This document shows, one piece after another, positions 1 through 7,571 of a stretch of DNA of 64,000 bases (position 1 is its first letter; every line of letters starts with the position of its first letter). The notes below the pieces were generated by a model, which saw nothing but the letters and a program-made list of their open reading frames with translations, made no database searches and had not been told where the DNA came from. Both the position numbers and the translations under genes were made by a program. The stretch covers positions 558,001 through 622,000 of the forward strand of contig CANMRV010000005.1 of the NCBI GenBank assembly GCA_947500435.1, read 5' to 3'. Source of the stretch: an uncultured Flavobacteriaceae bacterium. Its GTDB lineage: Bacteria; Bacteroidota; Bacteroidia; Flavobacteriales; Flavobacteriaceae.

Positions 1-1
1 T

Positions 2-1678
2 TCCACGGAAGCCACGGTAGAGTTGCTGCGTCAAGAGCTTGAAATTCAATTGGGAGAACTAGAAGGGCAGTGGCATGCGGCATCCCTAGAAAGAATATTT
101 ATTGAGAATCGTATCTATCGTGATATTGAAGAAGAAGAAACTTGGGAAGGTGTTATCAAAGCTATTGACAAAGGGCTCAAACCTCACACAAAACACTTAA
201 AACGGCCAGTTACTGAAGAAGATATTCTTCGTTTGACAGAGATAAAAATCAAGAAAATATCCAAGTTTGATTTAGATAAAGCGCAACAGCATCTTGACAA
301 TCTTGAAGAAAAGATTGCAGAGGTAAAAAACAACTTGGCAAATATCATTGATTTCGCAATCGATTATTTCAAGCGTTTAAAAACCACTTATGGAAAAGGT
401 CGCGAGCGTAAATCGGAGATCCGAATTTTCGATGATATTGAGGCTACAAAAGTAGTTATTCGAAACACAAAGCTCTATGTAAACCGAGAAGAAGGTTTTG
501 TAGGTACTTCATTGCGTAGAGACGAATATGTAACGGATTGTGCTGATATTGATGACGTAATAGTATTTACGAAAGACGGTAACATGATGGTTACGAAGGT
601 AGATTCCAAGACCTTTGTTGCCAAGAATATCATTCATGTAGCTGTTTTCAAGAAGAAAGATAAACGCACCACATATAATATGATATATAAGGACGGCAAA
701 GGTGGTCCGAGTTACATCAAACGATTCAACGTTACGAGCATTACCCGAGATAGACTATATCCTTTAGGGACTGGAAAAGCTGGGACTGATGTACTTTATT
801 TTTCCGCCAACGCAAATGGGGAAGCTGAAGTAATTACAGTATTGCTTAGACAAGTTGGAAGTATTAAAAAGCTAAAATGGGATCTTGATTTTTCAGATTT
901 CTTGATTAAAGGCCGTGCTTCGAAAGGGAATTTGGTAACCAAGTATTCGGTAAAACGAATTGAACTAAAAGAGAAAGGACTTTCTACGCTTAAACCGCGA
1001 AAATTATGGTTTGACGATACCGTACAGCGTTTAAATATTGATGAACGTGGTGATTTCTTAGGAGAATTTAGAAGTGAGGACAGATTACTGATTATTAATC
1101 AAAAAGGAGTAATTAAAACGGTTATTCCCGAGTTGACTTTACGTTTCTCTGATGATATGATTGTTTTAGAAAAATGGGAGCCTGAAAAACCACTGTCTGC
1201 CATTTACTGGGAAGGGGAGAAGGAGCTCTTTTATGTGAAACGCTTCTTAATTGATAATCCTGATAAGGTAGATTCGATTATTAGTGACCATCCAAAATCA
1301 TATTTAGAGAAAGTATTTACCGATTATCGCCCCCGAGCCGAAGTAACTTTTGCTAAGCAGCGTGGTAAGGACCGTCAAGATAATTTAGAACTTGATTTGG
1401 AACAGTTCATTTCTGTAAAAGGAATTTCTGCAATGGGCAACCAATTGACAAAAGACAAAGTTCTTGAGATTAATGCAATGGAGCCGCTTCCGTATGATAA
1501 ACCAGAACCTTTAGCTGCTACCGAGATTGAAGTCGTAGATGAGGAAAATGTGGGGACTCAAGAAGGAGCTGATGACCCGACAAAAATTGAAAAATTGCGT
1601 ACTCAAAAGCCCAAAAACAGTTTAAAAGAGAAACGTAGCGACGAAGATGATGATGAAGGACAAATAACCCTGTTTTAA
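2..1678 (+). CDS. parC: DNA topoisomerase IV subunit A, C-terminal part (cut by window start)
   Basis: ParC is the DNA-cutting subunit of topoisomerase IV, which separates linked daughter chromosomes. The reading frame is open from base 2 with no start codon, so the gene begins upstream. What is present is the coiled-coil region (first ~110 residues, ending near the conserved YFKRLKTTYG) and the beta-pinwheel C-terminal DNA-wrapping domain, followed by an acidic tail ending DEDDDEGQITLF, a usual ending in flavobacteria. The catalytic tyrosine lies outside the window. mscL follows after 2 nt, so the two are probably co-transcribed. GyrA is the alternative, but the short pinwheel and the tail favour ParC. 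Confidence 0.93.
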   Translation, partial: STEATVELLRQELEIQLGELEGQWHAASLERIFIENRIYRDIEEEETWEGVIKAIDKGLKPHTKHLKRPVTEEDILRLTEIKIKKISKFDLDKAQQHLDNLEEKIAEVKNNLANIIDFAIDYFKRLKTTYGKGRERKSEIRIFDDIEATKVVIRNTKLYVNREEGFVGTSLRRDEYVTDCADIDDVIVFTKDGNMMVTKVDSKTFVAKNIIHVAVFKKKDKRTTYNMIYKDGKGGPSYIKRFNVTSITRDRLYPLGTGKAGTDVLYFSANANGEAEVITVLLRQVGSIKKLKWDLDFSDFLIKGRASKGNLVTKYSVKRIELKEKGLSTLKPRKLWFDDTVQRLNIDERGDFLGEFRSEDRLLIINQKGVIKTVIPELTLRFSDDMIVLEKWEPEKPLSAIYWEGEKELFYVKRFLIDNPDKVDSIISDHPKSYLEKVFTDYRPRAEVTFAKQRGKDRQDNLELDLEQFISVKGISAMGNQLTKDKVLEINAMEPLPYDKPEPLAATEIEVVDEENVGTQEGADDPTKIEKLRTQKPKNSLKEKRSDEDDDEGQITLF

Positions 1679-1680
1679 GA

Positions 1681-2112
1681 ATGAAAAACTTTCTAACAGA
1701 GTTTAAGAATTTCGCTATCAAAGGTAATATGGTCGACATGGCCATTGGTATTATTATTGGCGCTTCATTCAATGCTGTTGTAAATACATTGGTTAAAAGG
1801 ATTATTATGCCACCCTTGTCCTTACTGACTGGCGGTATTAATCTCGACAACCATAAATATGTTTTAAGAGATGCAGCAGAAGGAATTGAAGAAGTAGCTA
1901 TTGGATATGGAGACCTTTTTAATGTTCTGATTGATTTCTTGATTGTAGCACTCACCATTTTCATAGTGGTAAAAGGAATGAATCGTTTCCGTAATCAAGC
2001 GGAGGACGTTACCAATAAAAAAGTAGAAACCCCAAAGAACATAGAACTGCTTTCTAAAATTGAAAAATTGTTAGAAGAACAGAATAAACTCTTACGAAAG
2101 CAAGACGATTAA
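1681..2112 (+). CDS. mscL: Large-conductance mechanosensitive channel MscL
   Basis: MscL is a homopentameric inner-membrane pore that opens under high membrane tension and releases solutes during hypo-osmotic shock. The 143-residue product has the family N-terminus (amphipathic helix, then KGNMVDMAIGIIIGASF), the first membrane helix at about residues 15-45, a periplasmic loop (residues ~50-75) and a second helix at about 77-100, then a charged cytoplasmic helix. Length is normal for the family. It starts 2 nt after parC, suggesting a shared transcript. Confidence 0.95.
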   Translation: MKNFLTEFKNFAIKGNMVDMAIGIIIGASFNAVVNTLVKRIIMPPLSLLTGGINLDNHKYVLRDAAEGIEEVAIGYGDLFNVLIDFLIVALTIFIVVKGMNRFRNQAEDVTNKKVETPKNIELLSKIEKLLEEQNKLLRKQDD

Positions 2113-2222
2113 ACATTCTGTTTAGGAAATTGATGATTCTTATGCTACCATATGCTAAAAACCTAAACAAGTTCTTGATTGACCTATTTTAATACTTATA
2201 TTTAGCCAAATTAATTTACTGA

Positions 2223-3179
2223 ATGGATTTAACAAACCCCCTCATTTACGGCGTACCCGCCTTTATTGCGTTTATTTTATTGGAGATTACCTATAGTCAC
2301 ACGCACGGAGACGAGGATTTGTATGTATGGAAAGATTTAATGGCAAGTGGCGCAATGGGAATTGGTTCGGCCATTCTTGGCCCTTTAATTAAAGTGACGG
2401 TTCTTATCGTCGTTTTCAACTTTACGTATGAACTTTTTAACCCTATGGTTGATGGAATACGCACCAATATTATGGGATATAAATCATTTGGTTATGAATG
2501 GTATATCTTTCTGTTATGTCAGTTAGCCGATGATTTCACCTACTATTGGTTTCATCGCGCAAATCACGAAATTCGAGTACTTTGGGCCGCTCATATTGTA
2601 CATCATTCCTCGGACCATTTTAATTTAGGAACCGCAATCCGTAATGGCTGGTTCACTCTGTTGTATAAGCCTTTCTTTTACATGTGGATGCCTGCTATTG
2701 GCTTTCCTGTGGAAGTTGTGATTTTCGCATTAGCTATTGAATCATTTTGGCAATTCCAGTTACATTCCAAATACGTTCCTAAAATGGGATGGATTGAGAA
2801 AATCTTCAATACCCATACCATGCACCAAGTGCACCACTCACAAAATGTGGAGTATTTAGATAAAAATCACGGTGGTTTCTTGAACTTTTTCGATAAGATT
2901 TTTGGGACATGGAAAGAATTGGATGACGACGTAGATGTTAAGTTTGGTGTTATTCATGCCCCTCAATCCTATAACCCGATAGTTATCTTAACGCATGAAT
3001 ATAAAGACATTTGGAACGATATGAAAAAGTCCCCTAAACTATGGCATAAGTTTATGTACATTTTTGGCCCTCCTGGCTGGAGTCATGATGGCAGCACGAT
3101 GACAGTGAAGCAGCAGCAAAGACTTTTTAAGAAACAACAGGCCGAGAATCCTGAAGTTGTATTTAGTCGGCCGAATTAA
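2223..3179 (+). CDS. Sterol desaturase / fatty acid hydroxylase family membrane protein
   Basis: This is a 318-residue integral membrane di-iron oxygenase of the fatty-acid-hydroxylase superfamily. The histidine clusters that bind the two irons are visible: HRANHE (H111, H115), HIVHH (H124, H127, H128) and HQVHH (H201, H204, H205). Hydrophobic segments surround them at residues ~12-22, 45-75, 90-110 and 150-180. Members hydroxylate or desaturate lipids such as sterols, carotenoids or fatty acyl chains; the substrate here cannot be read from sequence. The C-terminal ~60 residues are hydrophilic. No operon partner is apparent on the plus strand. Confidence 0.85.
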   Translation: MDLTNPLIYGVPAFIAFILLEITYSHTHGDEDLYVWKDLMASGAMGIGSAILGPLIKVTVLIVVFNFTYELFNPMVDGIRTNIMGYKSFGYEWYIFLLCQLADDFTYYWFHRANHEIRVLWAAHIVHHSSDHFNLGTAIRNGWFTLLYKPFFYMWMPAIGFPVEVVIFALAIESFWQFQLHSKYVPKMGWIEKIFNTHTMHQVHHSQNVEYLDKNHGGFLNFFDKIFGTWKELDDDVDVKFGVIHAPQSYNPIVILTHEYKDIWNDMKKSPKLWHKFMYIFGPPGWSHDGSTMTVKQQQRLFKKQQAENPEVVFSRPN

Positions 3180-3180
3180 A

Positions 3181-3232
3181 GATGTTTTTTGGGAACTGAC
3201 TAGGGCTTTTCATAGGAGGTTTTGTTGTAACC
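3181..3232 (-). other. Half attC-like site at the end of the GNAT-like cassette
   Basis: Read on the minus strand, the GNAT-like gene is followed by GGTTACAACAAAACCTCC, which has the same layout (core AAC, then AAxACC/AAAGCC) as the other cassette ends in this window. The end sequence GTTACAAC (3224-3231 on the plus strand as GTTGTAAC) is the exact complement of the cassette's own start at 3811-3818. The opposing arm of the stem is not seen; the sequence runs straight into the end of the desaturase gene, so the site looks truncated. Confidence 0.5.
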
Positions 3233-3237
3233 AGTAT

Positions 3238-3792
3238 TTATTTCATTAGTTTCCATTGTTCCCAACTTATGTCACGTCCAGGGTAAGCAACTTTTTTAAA
3301 TGACCATTCTTCGGAAAGCCATTTTTTAACAGAATCAAATAGGATAGAATCAAGTCCGTTATCTACTTCACTTGCTCTTACCCACATAACTATACTTGCA
3401 TTATAATCTTCTTTTTTGGTGGGGTAAATATAGAGACAGCCAACTACTTCACTTTCATCCAAACTAACAACTGTGTAAGCAAATGAACTTCTTTTTTGAA
3501 ATTCCTTTTGGTGCCATCCCAAATCAATTAAATCCTGTTCAAAAGTTAAATCTTTTGTTGGCCATTTGGAATTTGGGCCAAAAACACCTTGAAGATGTTC
3601 AATACTAGACATTACAGCATCATAATCCTTTACAACATCGTTAACTGTCAGCATCCTAATTCTGAAATGTTCGTTCTCTAATGTACCTGGAACTTTAAAG
3701 TCCTCAGGTATGAAAGGGTTGTTTTGAGAGAAAACTATCTTCGGAAGCACAAATAAGACAATTGTTGTCAGAATTATTATTGATTTCTTCAT
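3238..3792 (-). CDS. Secreted GNAT-like protein (cassette gene)
   Basis: A 184-residue protein with a clear signal peptide (MKKSIIILTT, hydrophobic to about residue 22, cut after FSQ). The mature part resembles the N-acetyltransferase fold: an N-terminal RIRMLTVNDV segment, then a beta-rich part with EVVGCLYIYP near the middle, where GNAT proteins have their central strands. The classic acetyl-CoA loop (Q/RxxGxG/A) is not visible, so catalytic activity is doubtful. A periplasmic location is odd, because acetyl-CoA is cytoplasmic. The gene is bounded by complementary 8-nt ends GTTGTAAC/GTTACAAC, the mark of the cassette arrays described here. Confidence 0.6.
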   Translation of the reverse strand: MKKSIIILTTIVLFVLPKIVFSQNNPFIPEDFKVPGTLENEHFRIRMLTVNDVVKDYDAVMSSIEHLQGVFGPNSKWPTKDLTFEQDLIDLGWHQKEFQKRSSFAYTVVSLDESEVVGCLYIYPTKKEDYNASIVMWVRASEVDNGLDSILFDSVKKWLSEEWSFKKVAYPGRDISWEQWKLMK

Positions 3793-3810
3793 ATGGTTGG
3801 TTTTATATTA

Positions 3811-3944
3811 GTTACAACGATTGGGCTAAGGTTCGTTGCTGTGATTCGTCCGAAGGACAATCCAGCCGAACCCAAAGTTAGCTTTTTGCGCGCGATTTCC
3901 GTTTAGGAAATCCGCAAGCAATGAATTTTAGGCTTTGTTGCCAT
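3811..3944 (-). other. attC-like recombination site between two cassettes
   Basis: Outer arms pair over a long stem: on the plus strand the arm starting at 3815 contains GGGCTAAGGTTCGTTGC and the arm ending at 3940 contains GCAATGAATTTTAGGC. The last 14 positions of the stem (CTAAxxTTCxTTGC type) match completely if G:U pairs are allowed. Smaller hairpins (GTCCGAAGGAC; the TTTCC...GGAAA pair) sit in the interior. The left end carries the GTTACAAC core of the downstream cassette and the right end the GTTGCCAT core of the upstream cassette. The 134-bp size and structure fit a large integron attC site. Confidence 0.6.
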
Positions 3945-3949
3945 ACGTT

Positions 3950-4363
3950 TTATCTTTTCACAAGTTTCAAATTCCGTATCGAATAGAATTCAAATCCGTT
4001 TATCGGTTTTATTTTCCGTCTTTTTATTCGGTAATTAATGATTGAATTAATTTCGGTCCATTCTTTGTCCGATTTATTTTTTTTCTCCAGCTTTATACTC
4101 AGACTTAGAGTGTCGTTTTCAATTTTCCATTCTCCTTTTAATTCCGAGTAGAATACTTCGTGAAATTGATATATTTTAGTCCGATGAAAAGTTCCGTTCT
4201 CGTAAAGCATTAAACTGTCAGAGTCGACATAATCCCATTTAATTCCGGTTCCAATTTTCGATTTACTTTTTTCTTTTTTAAATACATATTCCTTTTAGGT
4301 TTTCTGCGAAACCACAAAGTTAGTCAGAAGACTAAAAATTAATATTAGAACTATCTTTTTCAA
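3950..4363 (-). pseudogene. Small secreted lipocalin-like protein broken by a nonsense codon
   Basis: Reading from a TTG at 4363 gives a textbook signal peptide (KKIVLILIFSLLTNFVVSQ), then a TAA at 4295-4297, and then the same frame stays open to the stop at 3950. The part after the stop has the GxWKIENDTLSLS pattern common in small lipocalin-like beta-barrel proteins of Bacteroidota. One base change (TAT/TAC Tyr to TAA) would explain the break. The longest intact piece starts at the ATG at 4210 (86 residues) and lacks an export signal. The gene is bounded by complementary ends GTTGCCAT (3937-3944) and ATGGCAAC (4369-4376), so it is a decayed cassette gene. Confidence 0.7.
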
Positions 4364-4368
4364 AATGG

Positions 4369-4405
4369 ATGGCAACAATAGAATAAACACACTAGTGTGT
4401 TTATT
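4369..4405 (-). promoter_or_regulatory. Cassette start core plus 24-nt palindrome (attI-like or promoter module)
   Basis: The cassette core ATGGCAAC (4369-4376) is followed after 5 nt by a perfect palindrome at 4382-4405 whose left half is AATAAACACACT. The same arrangement, core-5 nt-palindrome, occurs at 58758-58795 and 63517-63555, always in front of the first gene of a cassette group. It could be an attI-like insertion platform or a promoter/terminator structure driving the cassettes. Confidence 0.45.
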
Positions 4406-4458
4406 TCTTTTATATAATTAGCTAAAAGTCAATTTTACAAATTCCGAGTAAGAAATCT

Positions 4459-5259
4459 TTAAGCCCCCTTAGCCTTCCTATTCTTCTCCATCCGCATATT
4501 AAAGAATTCTACCAATAAGGAGAAGGCAATAGCGAAGTAGAGATAGCCTTTCGGTACGGTGCCCACTTCTTGATCAAAGACAATCAGATGGCCTAAATGT
4601 GCCGCCTCGGCTACAAGCATAAATCCTATCAAGATTAGAAAAGAAAGTCCCAATATTTGAATGGATGGGTGCTTGTTTACAAATTCTCCGACAGGGTTGG
4701 CGAATAGCATCATAATAATTACTGAAATGACCACTGCCACAACCATAAGTATCAAAGCATCATTTGGGTTAGGGGAGATGCCATTGGTCATACCTATGGC
4801 GGTCAGGATAGAATCAAACGAGAATACAATATTAATAACCGTAATCTGTAATATAGCCTTTGTCAACGTATTTCCTCTAGCCTTGGTGACTTCGCGTTCA
4901 TCATGACCGCGGTCCTCAACTTTTTCATGAATCTCGCGTGTACTTTTATACAAGAGAAATAGGCCACCTGCAAATAGAATAAGCGATTGCCAACTGATTC
5001 CGCCAGATATCCAGCCTGCATCGAATACCCAAAAAGGTTTCTTCGCTGCAATGAGCCATGTGATTCCGAAGAGCAACACAATTCGCATGACCATGGCCAA
5101 GACGAGTCCGATATTGGTTGCTTTCTTTCGCTGACTGGCCTCAAGCTTTCCAGCCGCAATTGAAATGAAAATAATATTATCTATTCCTAAAACAATCTCT
5201 AAAAAAGTCAGTGTTAAAAGGGCTACCCAGGCATCCGGACTTGCGAAAATTTCGAACAT
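4459..5259 (-). CDS. TerC family integral membrane protein
   Basis: A 266-residue polytopic membrane protein of the TerC family, thought to export or handle metal ions such as Mn2+ and historically linked to tellurium resistance. Family signatures include the acidic membrane motif LEIVLGIDNIIFI near residues 20-35 and a matching VFSFDSILTAIGM near residue 145, which place conserved Asp residues inside the membrane. About seven hydrophobic segments are visible. The lipoprotein gene at 5278 lies just upstream in the same direction (18-nt gap), so the two may be co-transcribed. Confidence 0.9.
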   Translation of the reverse strand: MFEIFASPDAWVALLTLTFLEIVLGIDNIIFISIAAGKLEASQRKKATNIGLVLAMVMRIVLLFGITWLIAAKKPFWVFDAGWISGGISWQSLILFAGGLFLLYKSTREIHEKVEDRGHDEREVTKARGNTLTKAILQITVINIVFSFDSILTAIGMTNGISPNPNDALILMVVAVVISVIIMMLFANPVGEFVNKHPSIQILGLSFLILIGFMLVAEAAHLGHLIVFDQEVGTVPKGYLYFAIAFSLLVEFFNMRMEKNRKAKGA

Positions 5260-5277
5260 GGTGTATTGGTGTTAGTG

Positions 5278-5637
5278 TTATTTAGTTCTTGTGGCTATGC
5301 CTTGAATCTTTTTTGCTTCTCCAACAAGGCTGTATTCAAATGTATAAGAATTATCGGTTGTAGACAATATCTTCATATGCACCGAGGCTTTTGATTTCAC
5401 ATCCTGCAGAACGAACTCACAATCGTTCAACCATTTCACGGTGGCACTATCAATCTTATTGTCGTAGTATTCTACACTAAATAATTCATCCCGGGTAAAC
5501 TTTCCGACCTTTTCTTCCCCGTTTACCACATAATCAAAACTGAAAGTCCCTGTTTTGTAATCTTGACAGTTGCGCTCTGGTTGATAACATGAGAATGCCA
5601 AAAGCGCAATAATTCCTGTATAAAATACTTTTTTCAT
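5278..5637 (-). CDS. Small lipoprotein, function unknown
   Basis: A 119-residue protein with a lipoprotein signal: MKKVFYTGIIALLAFSC, where the Cys at residue 17 would be lipidated. The mature part is a small beta-rich domain of the type FSFDYVVNGEEKVGKFTRDE...VEYYDNKIDSATVKWLNDCEFVL, with one further Cys in NDCEF. No enzyme motif is visible. It precedes the terC-like gene by 18 nt. It belongs to a small conserved flavobacterial lipoprotein type; the role is not known to me. Confidence 0.75.
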   Translation of the reverse strand: MKKVFYTGIIALLAFSCYQPERNCQDYKTGTFSFDYVVNGEEKVGKFTRDELFSVEYYDNKIDSATVKWLNDCEFVLQDVKSKASVHMKILSTTDNSYTFEYSLVGEAKKIQGIATRTK

Positions 5638-5778
5638 TGGAATACAAATTACAGAATTAAGCCCGGGTTGCCATGAGTTTTTTAAATTTAATTAGGAGAA
5701 TTATAACTGTTCAGAATCTCTTCGGGGATTGTGGGTTAGGTTAATTAACTTGATTATGCATCTAGGATTTTTTGTAAG

Positions 5779-5786
5779 TATCTTTG
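5779..5786 (+). promoter_or_regulatory. Candidate -7 box TATCTTTG ahead of the M14 peptidase gene
   Basis: TATCTTTG fits the flavobacterial -7 consensus TAnnTTTG. It ends only 10 nt before the ATG at 5797, so transcription from it would give a nearly leaderless mRNA. A TTG at the usual -33 distance is not convincing. Confidence 0.35.
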
Positions 5787-5796
5787 CAACTTTAAT

Positions 5797-6900
5797 ATGC
5801 TTATAGACCAGGCTACATATTTAAAGTTCAAAGAGAACACTATTCAAGGCAGATATGTTGTTAATGAACAGATTACAACTTTTCTCGAAGCTTTAAATTC
5901 AAATTTCAAAGTAGAAACTGTTGGCAGTTCAGTTGAGCAACGACCGATTAAAAGTGTCACTGTGGGCACAGGAAAACAAAAGATTTTGATATGGTCACAG
6001 ATGCATGGTAATGAATCGACCACGACAAAAGCTGCTCTGGATTTACTTAGATTTCTGCAATCGGACAATCCATTAGCGTTAAGGATATTAAAGAACTGTT
6101 CCATAAGAATAATTCCTATTTTAAATCCAGATGGAGCAGAGGCATACACGCGAGTAAATGCAAATGAAGTTGATTTGAATAGGGATGCTCAAGCAAGAAG
6201 TCAGCCAGAAAGTAATGTGTTGAGAGATGTCTATGAAAATTTTCAACCTAACTTCTGTTTTAATATGCATGACCAACGTACCATTTTTAATGTTGGAGAT
6301 ACTTCAAAGCCTGCCACGATTTCTTTTTTAGCTCCGTCACATGATGAAGAGCGTTCTATTTCTAAATCTCGTGAGATAAGCATGAGGTTAATTGCTGCCA
6401 TGAACAAAGAACTGCAGGAATTGATTTCTGGGCAAATAGGTCGATATGATGACGTGTTCAATGCGAATTGTGTTGGAGACACATTTCAAATGTTGAATAC
6501 TCCGACTATTCTATTTGAGGCAGGACACTTTCCTGATGACTATAAGCGCGAAAAAACGCGTGAGTATATTTTTTACGCTTTGCTGAAAGCACTTCATTGC
6601 ATTGGTGAAAATGAAATACATTCCTATTCTCAACAGGACTATTTTGCAATTCCTGAGAACAATAAACTTTTTTTCGATGTTATTATAAAGAATGCAAAGG
6701 TCATTGATTCAAGGTATACTAAAGACGTTGGAATTTTGTTTGCAGAAGTCCTCAGGAATGGAAAAATCTCTTTTCAAGCCAGAATTGAAAAAGAGGGATG
6801 CACTGAGGGATATTTCGGTCATTCCACTTACGATTGTACTAATGAGAATGACTTTTTATCCCTCAGAAAACAAAGTTTTTGGAATATACTTAAGCCTTGA
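5797..6900 (+). CDS. M14 family zinc carboxypeptidase-like protein
   Basis: A 367-residue cytoplasmic-looking protein (no signal peptide) of the M14 metallocarboxypeptidase family. The zinc ligands are present in order: H70 and E73 in MHGNE, and H158 in NMHDQ. R129 in VDLNRD would bind the substrate carboxylate, and E241 in ILFEAGHF is the likely catalytic base. The region after ~270 is a flavobacterial extension. It likely trims C-terminal residues from peptides or deacylates an amino-acid derivative. The gene stands alone between the minus-strand lipoprotein gene and the plus-strand lrp-type regulator. Confidence 0.85.
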   Translation: MLIDQATYLKFKENTIQGRYVVNEQITTFLEALNSNFKVETVGSSVEQRPIKSVTVGTGKQKILIWSQMHGNESTTTKAALDLLRFLQSDNPLALRILKNCSIRIIPILNPDGAEAYTRVNANEVDLNRDAQARSQPESNVLRDVYENFQPNFCFNMHDQRTIFNVGDTSKPATISFLAPSHDEERSISKSREISMRLIAAMNKELQELISGQIGRYDDVFNANCVGDTFQMLNTPTILFEAGHFPDDYKREKTREYIFYALLKALHCIGENEIHSYSQQDYFAIPENNKLFFDVIIKNAKVIDSRYTKDVGILFAEVLRNGKISFQARIEKEGCTEGYFGHSTYDCTNENDFLSLRKQSFWNILKP

Positions 6901-6988
6901 AAATTGAATATTTTCTTCAAATATTAATATTTCATTACATTTTTGTTAAAAAAACAAAGGTTTTACTGAATTTTATTTCTTAATTTTT

Positions 6989-6996
6989 TATTTTTG
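6989..6996 (+). promoter_or_regulatory. Candidate -7 box TATTTTTG ahead of the Lrp-type gene
   Basis: TATTTTTG matches TAnnTTTG and lies just before the ATG at 7005. The surrounding 100 nt are very AT rich. If used, the ATG at 7014 (MTKVKL) might be the real start. Confidence 0.35.
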
Positions 6997-7004
6997 CTCA
7001 AAAT

Positions 7005-7493
7005 ATGAATACAATGACAAAAGTAAAACTAGACGAAATTGACCACCAGATTCTAGACATGTTAATCGACAATACTAGAACTCCATTTACCGATATCGCA
7101 AAAAAACTTTTAATCTCCGCAGGTACGGTTCATGTGCGTGTAAAAAAGATGGAAGAAGCAGGAATTATTAAAGGTTCTTCTCTTACCTTGGATTATGTAA
7201 AGTTAGGGTACGCATTTATCGCCTATGTCGGAATCTTTCTTGAAAAAACGAGCCAAACCAAATTTGTTATGGAGCGATTGGAGCAGATTCCTAATGTTAC
7301 CGTGGCACATATTACAACTGGAAAGTTTAATATATTCTGTAAAATTCGCGCCAAGGATACGACCCATGCTAAGAACATAATTTTCGCAGTCGATGATATA
7401 GATGGTATTAGCCGAACAGAAACTATGATTTCACTAGAGGAAAGCATCAACGACAAGAAGCGTCTGATGCATAAAATCTTTAATGAACTTTAA
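7005..7493 (+). CDS. Lrp/AsnC family transcriptional regulator
   Basis: A 162-residue feast/famine-type regulator. The N-terminal helix-turn-helix runs over about residues 8-60 (LDEIDHQILDMLIDN ... ISAGTVHVRVKKMEEAGII), followed by the ligand-binding RAM domain (residues ~70-150: YVGIFLEK ... VAHITTGKFNIFCKIRAKD). Members bind amino acids and control amino-acid metabolism. Its targets cannot be read from position; it stands alone, and a terminator follows. The ATG at 7014 is an equally good start. Confidence 0.9.
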   Translation: MNTMTKVKLDEIDHQILDMLIDNTRTPFTDIAKKLLISAGTVHVRVKKMEEAGIIKGSSLTLDYVKLGYAFIAYVGIFLEKTSQTKFVMERLEQIPNVTVAHITTGKFNIFCKIRAKDTTHAKNIIFAVDDIDGISRTETMISLEESINDKKRLMHKIFNEL

Positions 7494-7516
7494 TGTTTTT
7501 AAAGCAATTAGGAAAG

Positions 7517-7553
7517 AATCCCATGCGATTATCGCTTGGGATTTTTTATTTTT
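7517..7553 (+). terminator. Rho-independent terminator after the Lrp-type gene
   Basis: AATCCCA pairs with TGGGATT, with a further CGAT/ATCG inner pair, followed by a T-rich run. It ends the regulator transcript about 20 nt after its stop. Confidence 0.8.
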
Positions 7554-7571
7554 ATAGAATAAATTAAATAG

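Noticed and set aside
1518..1964. Long antisense open frame over parC and mscL
   Set aside because: It runs opposite to two well-conserved genes and has no signal, domain or ribosome context; it is a shadow of their codon bias.
4661..4906. Open frame antisense to the terC-like gene
   Set aside because: It lies fully within a conserved membrane protein gene on the other strand and encodes no recognisable feature.
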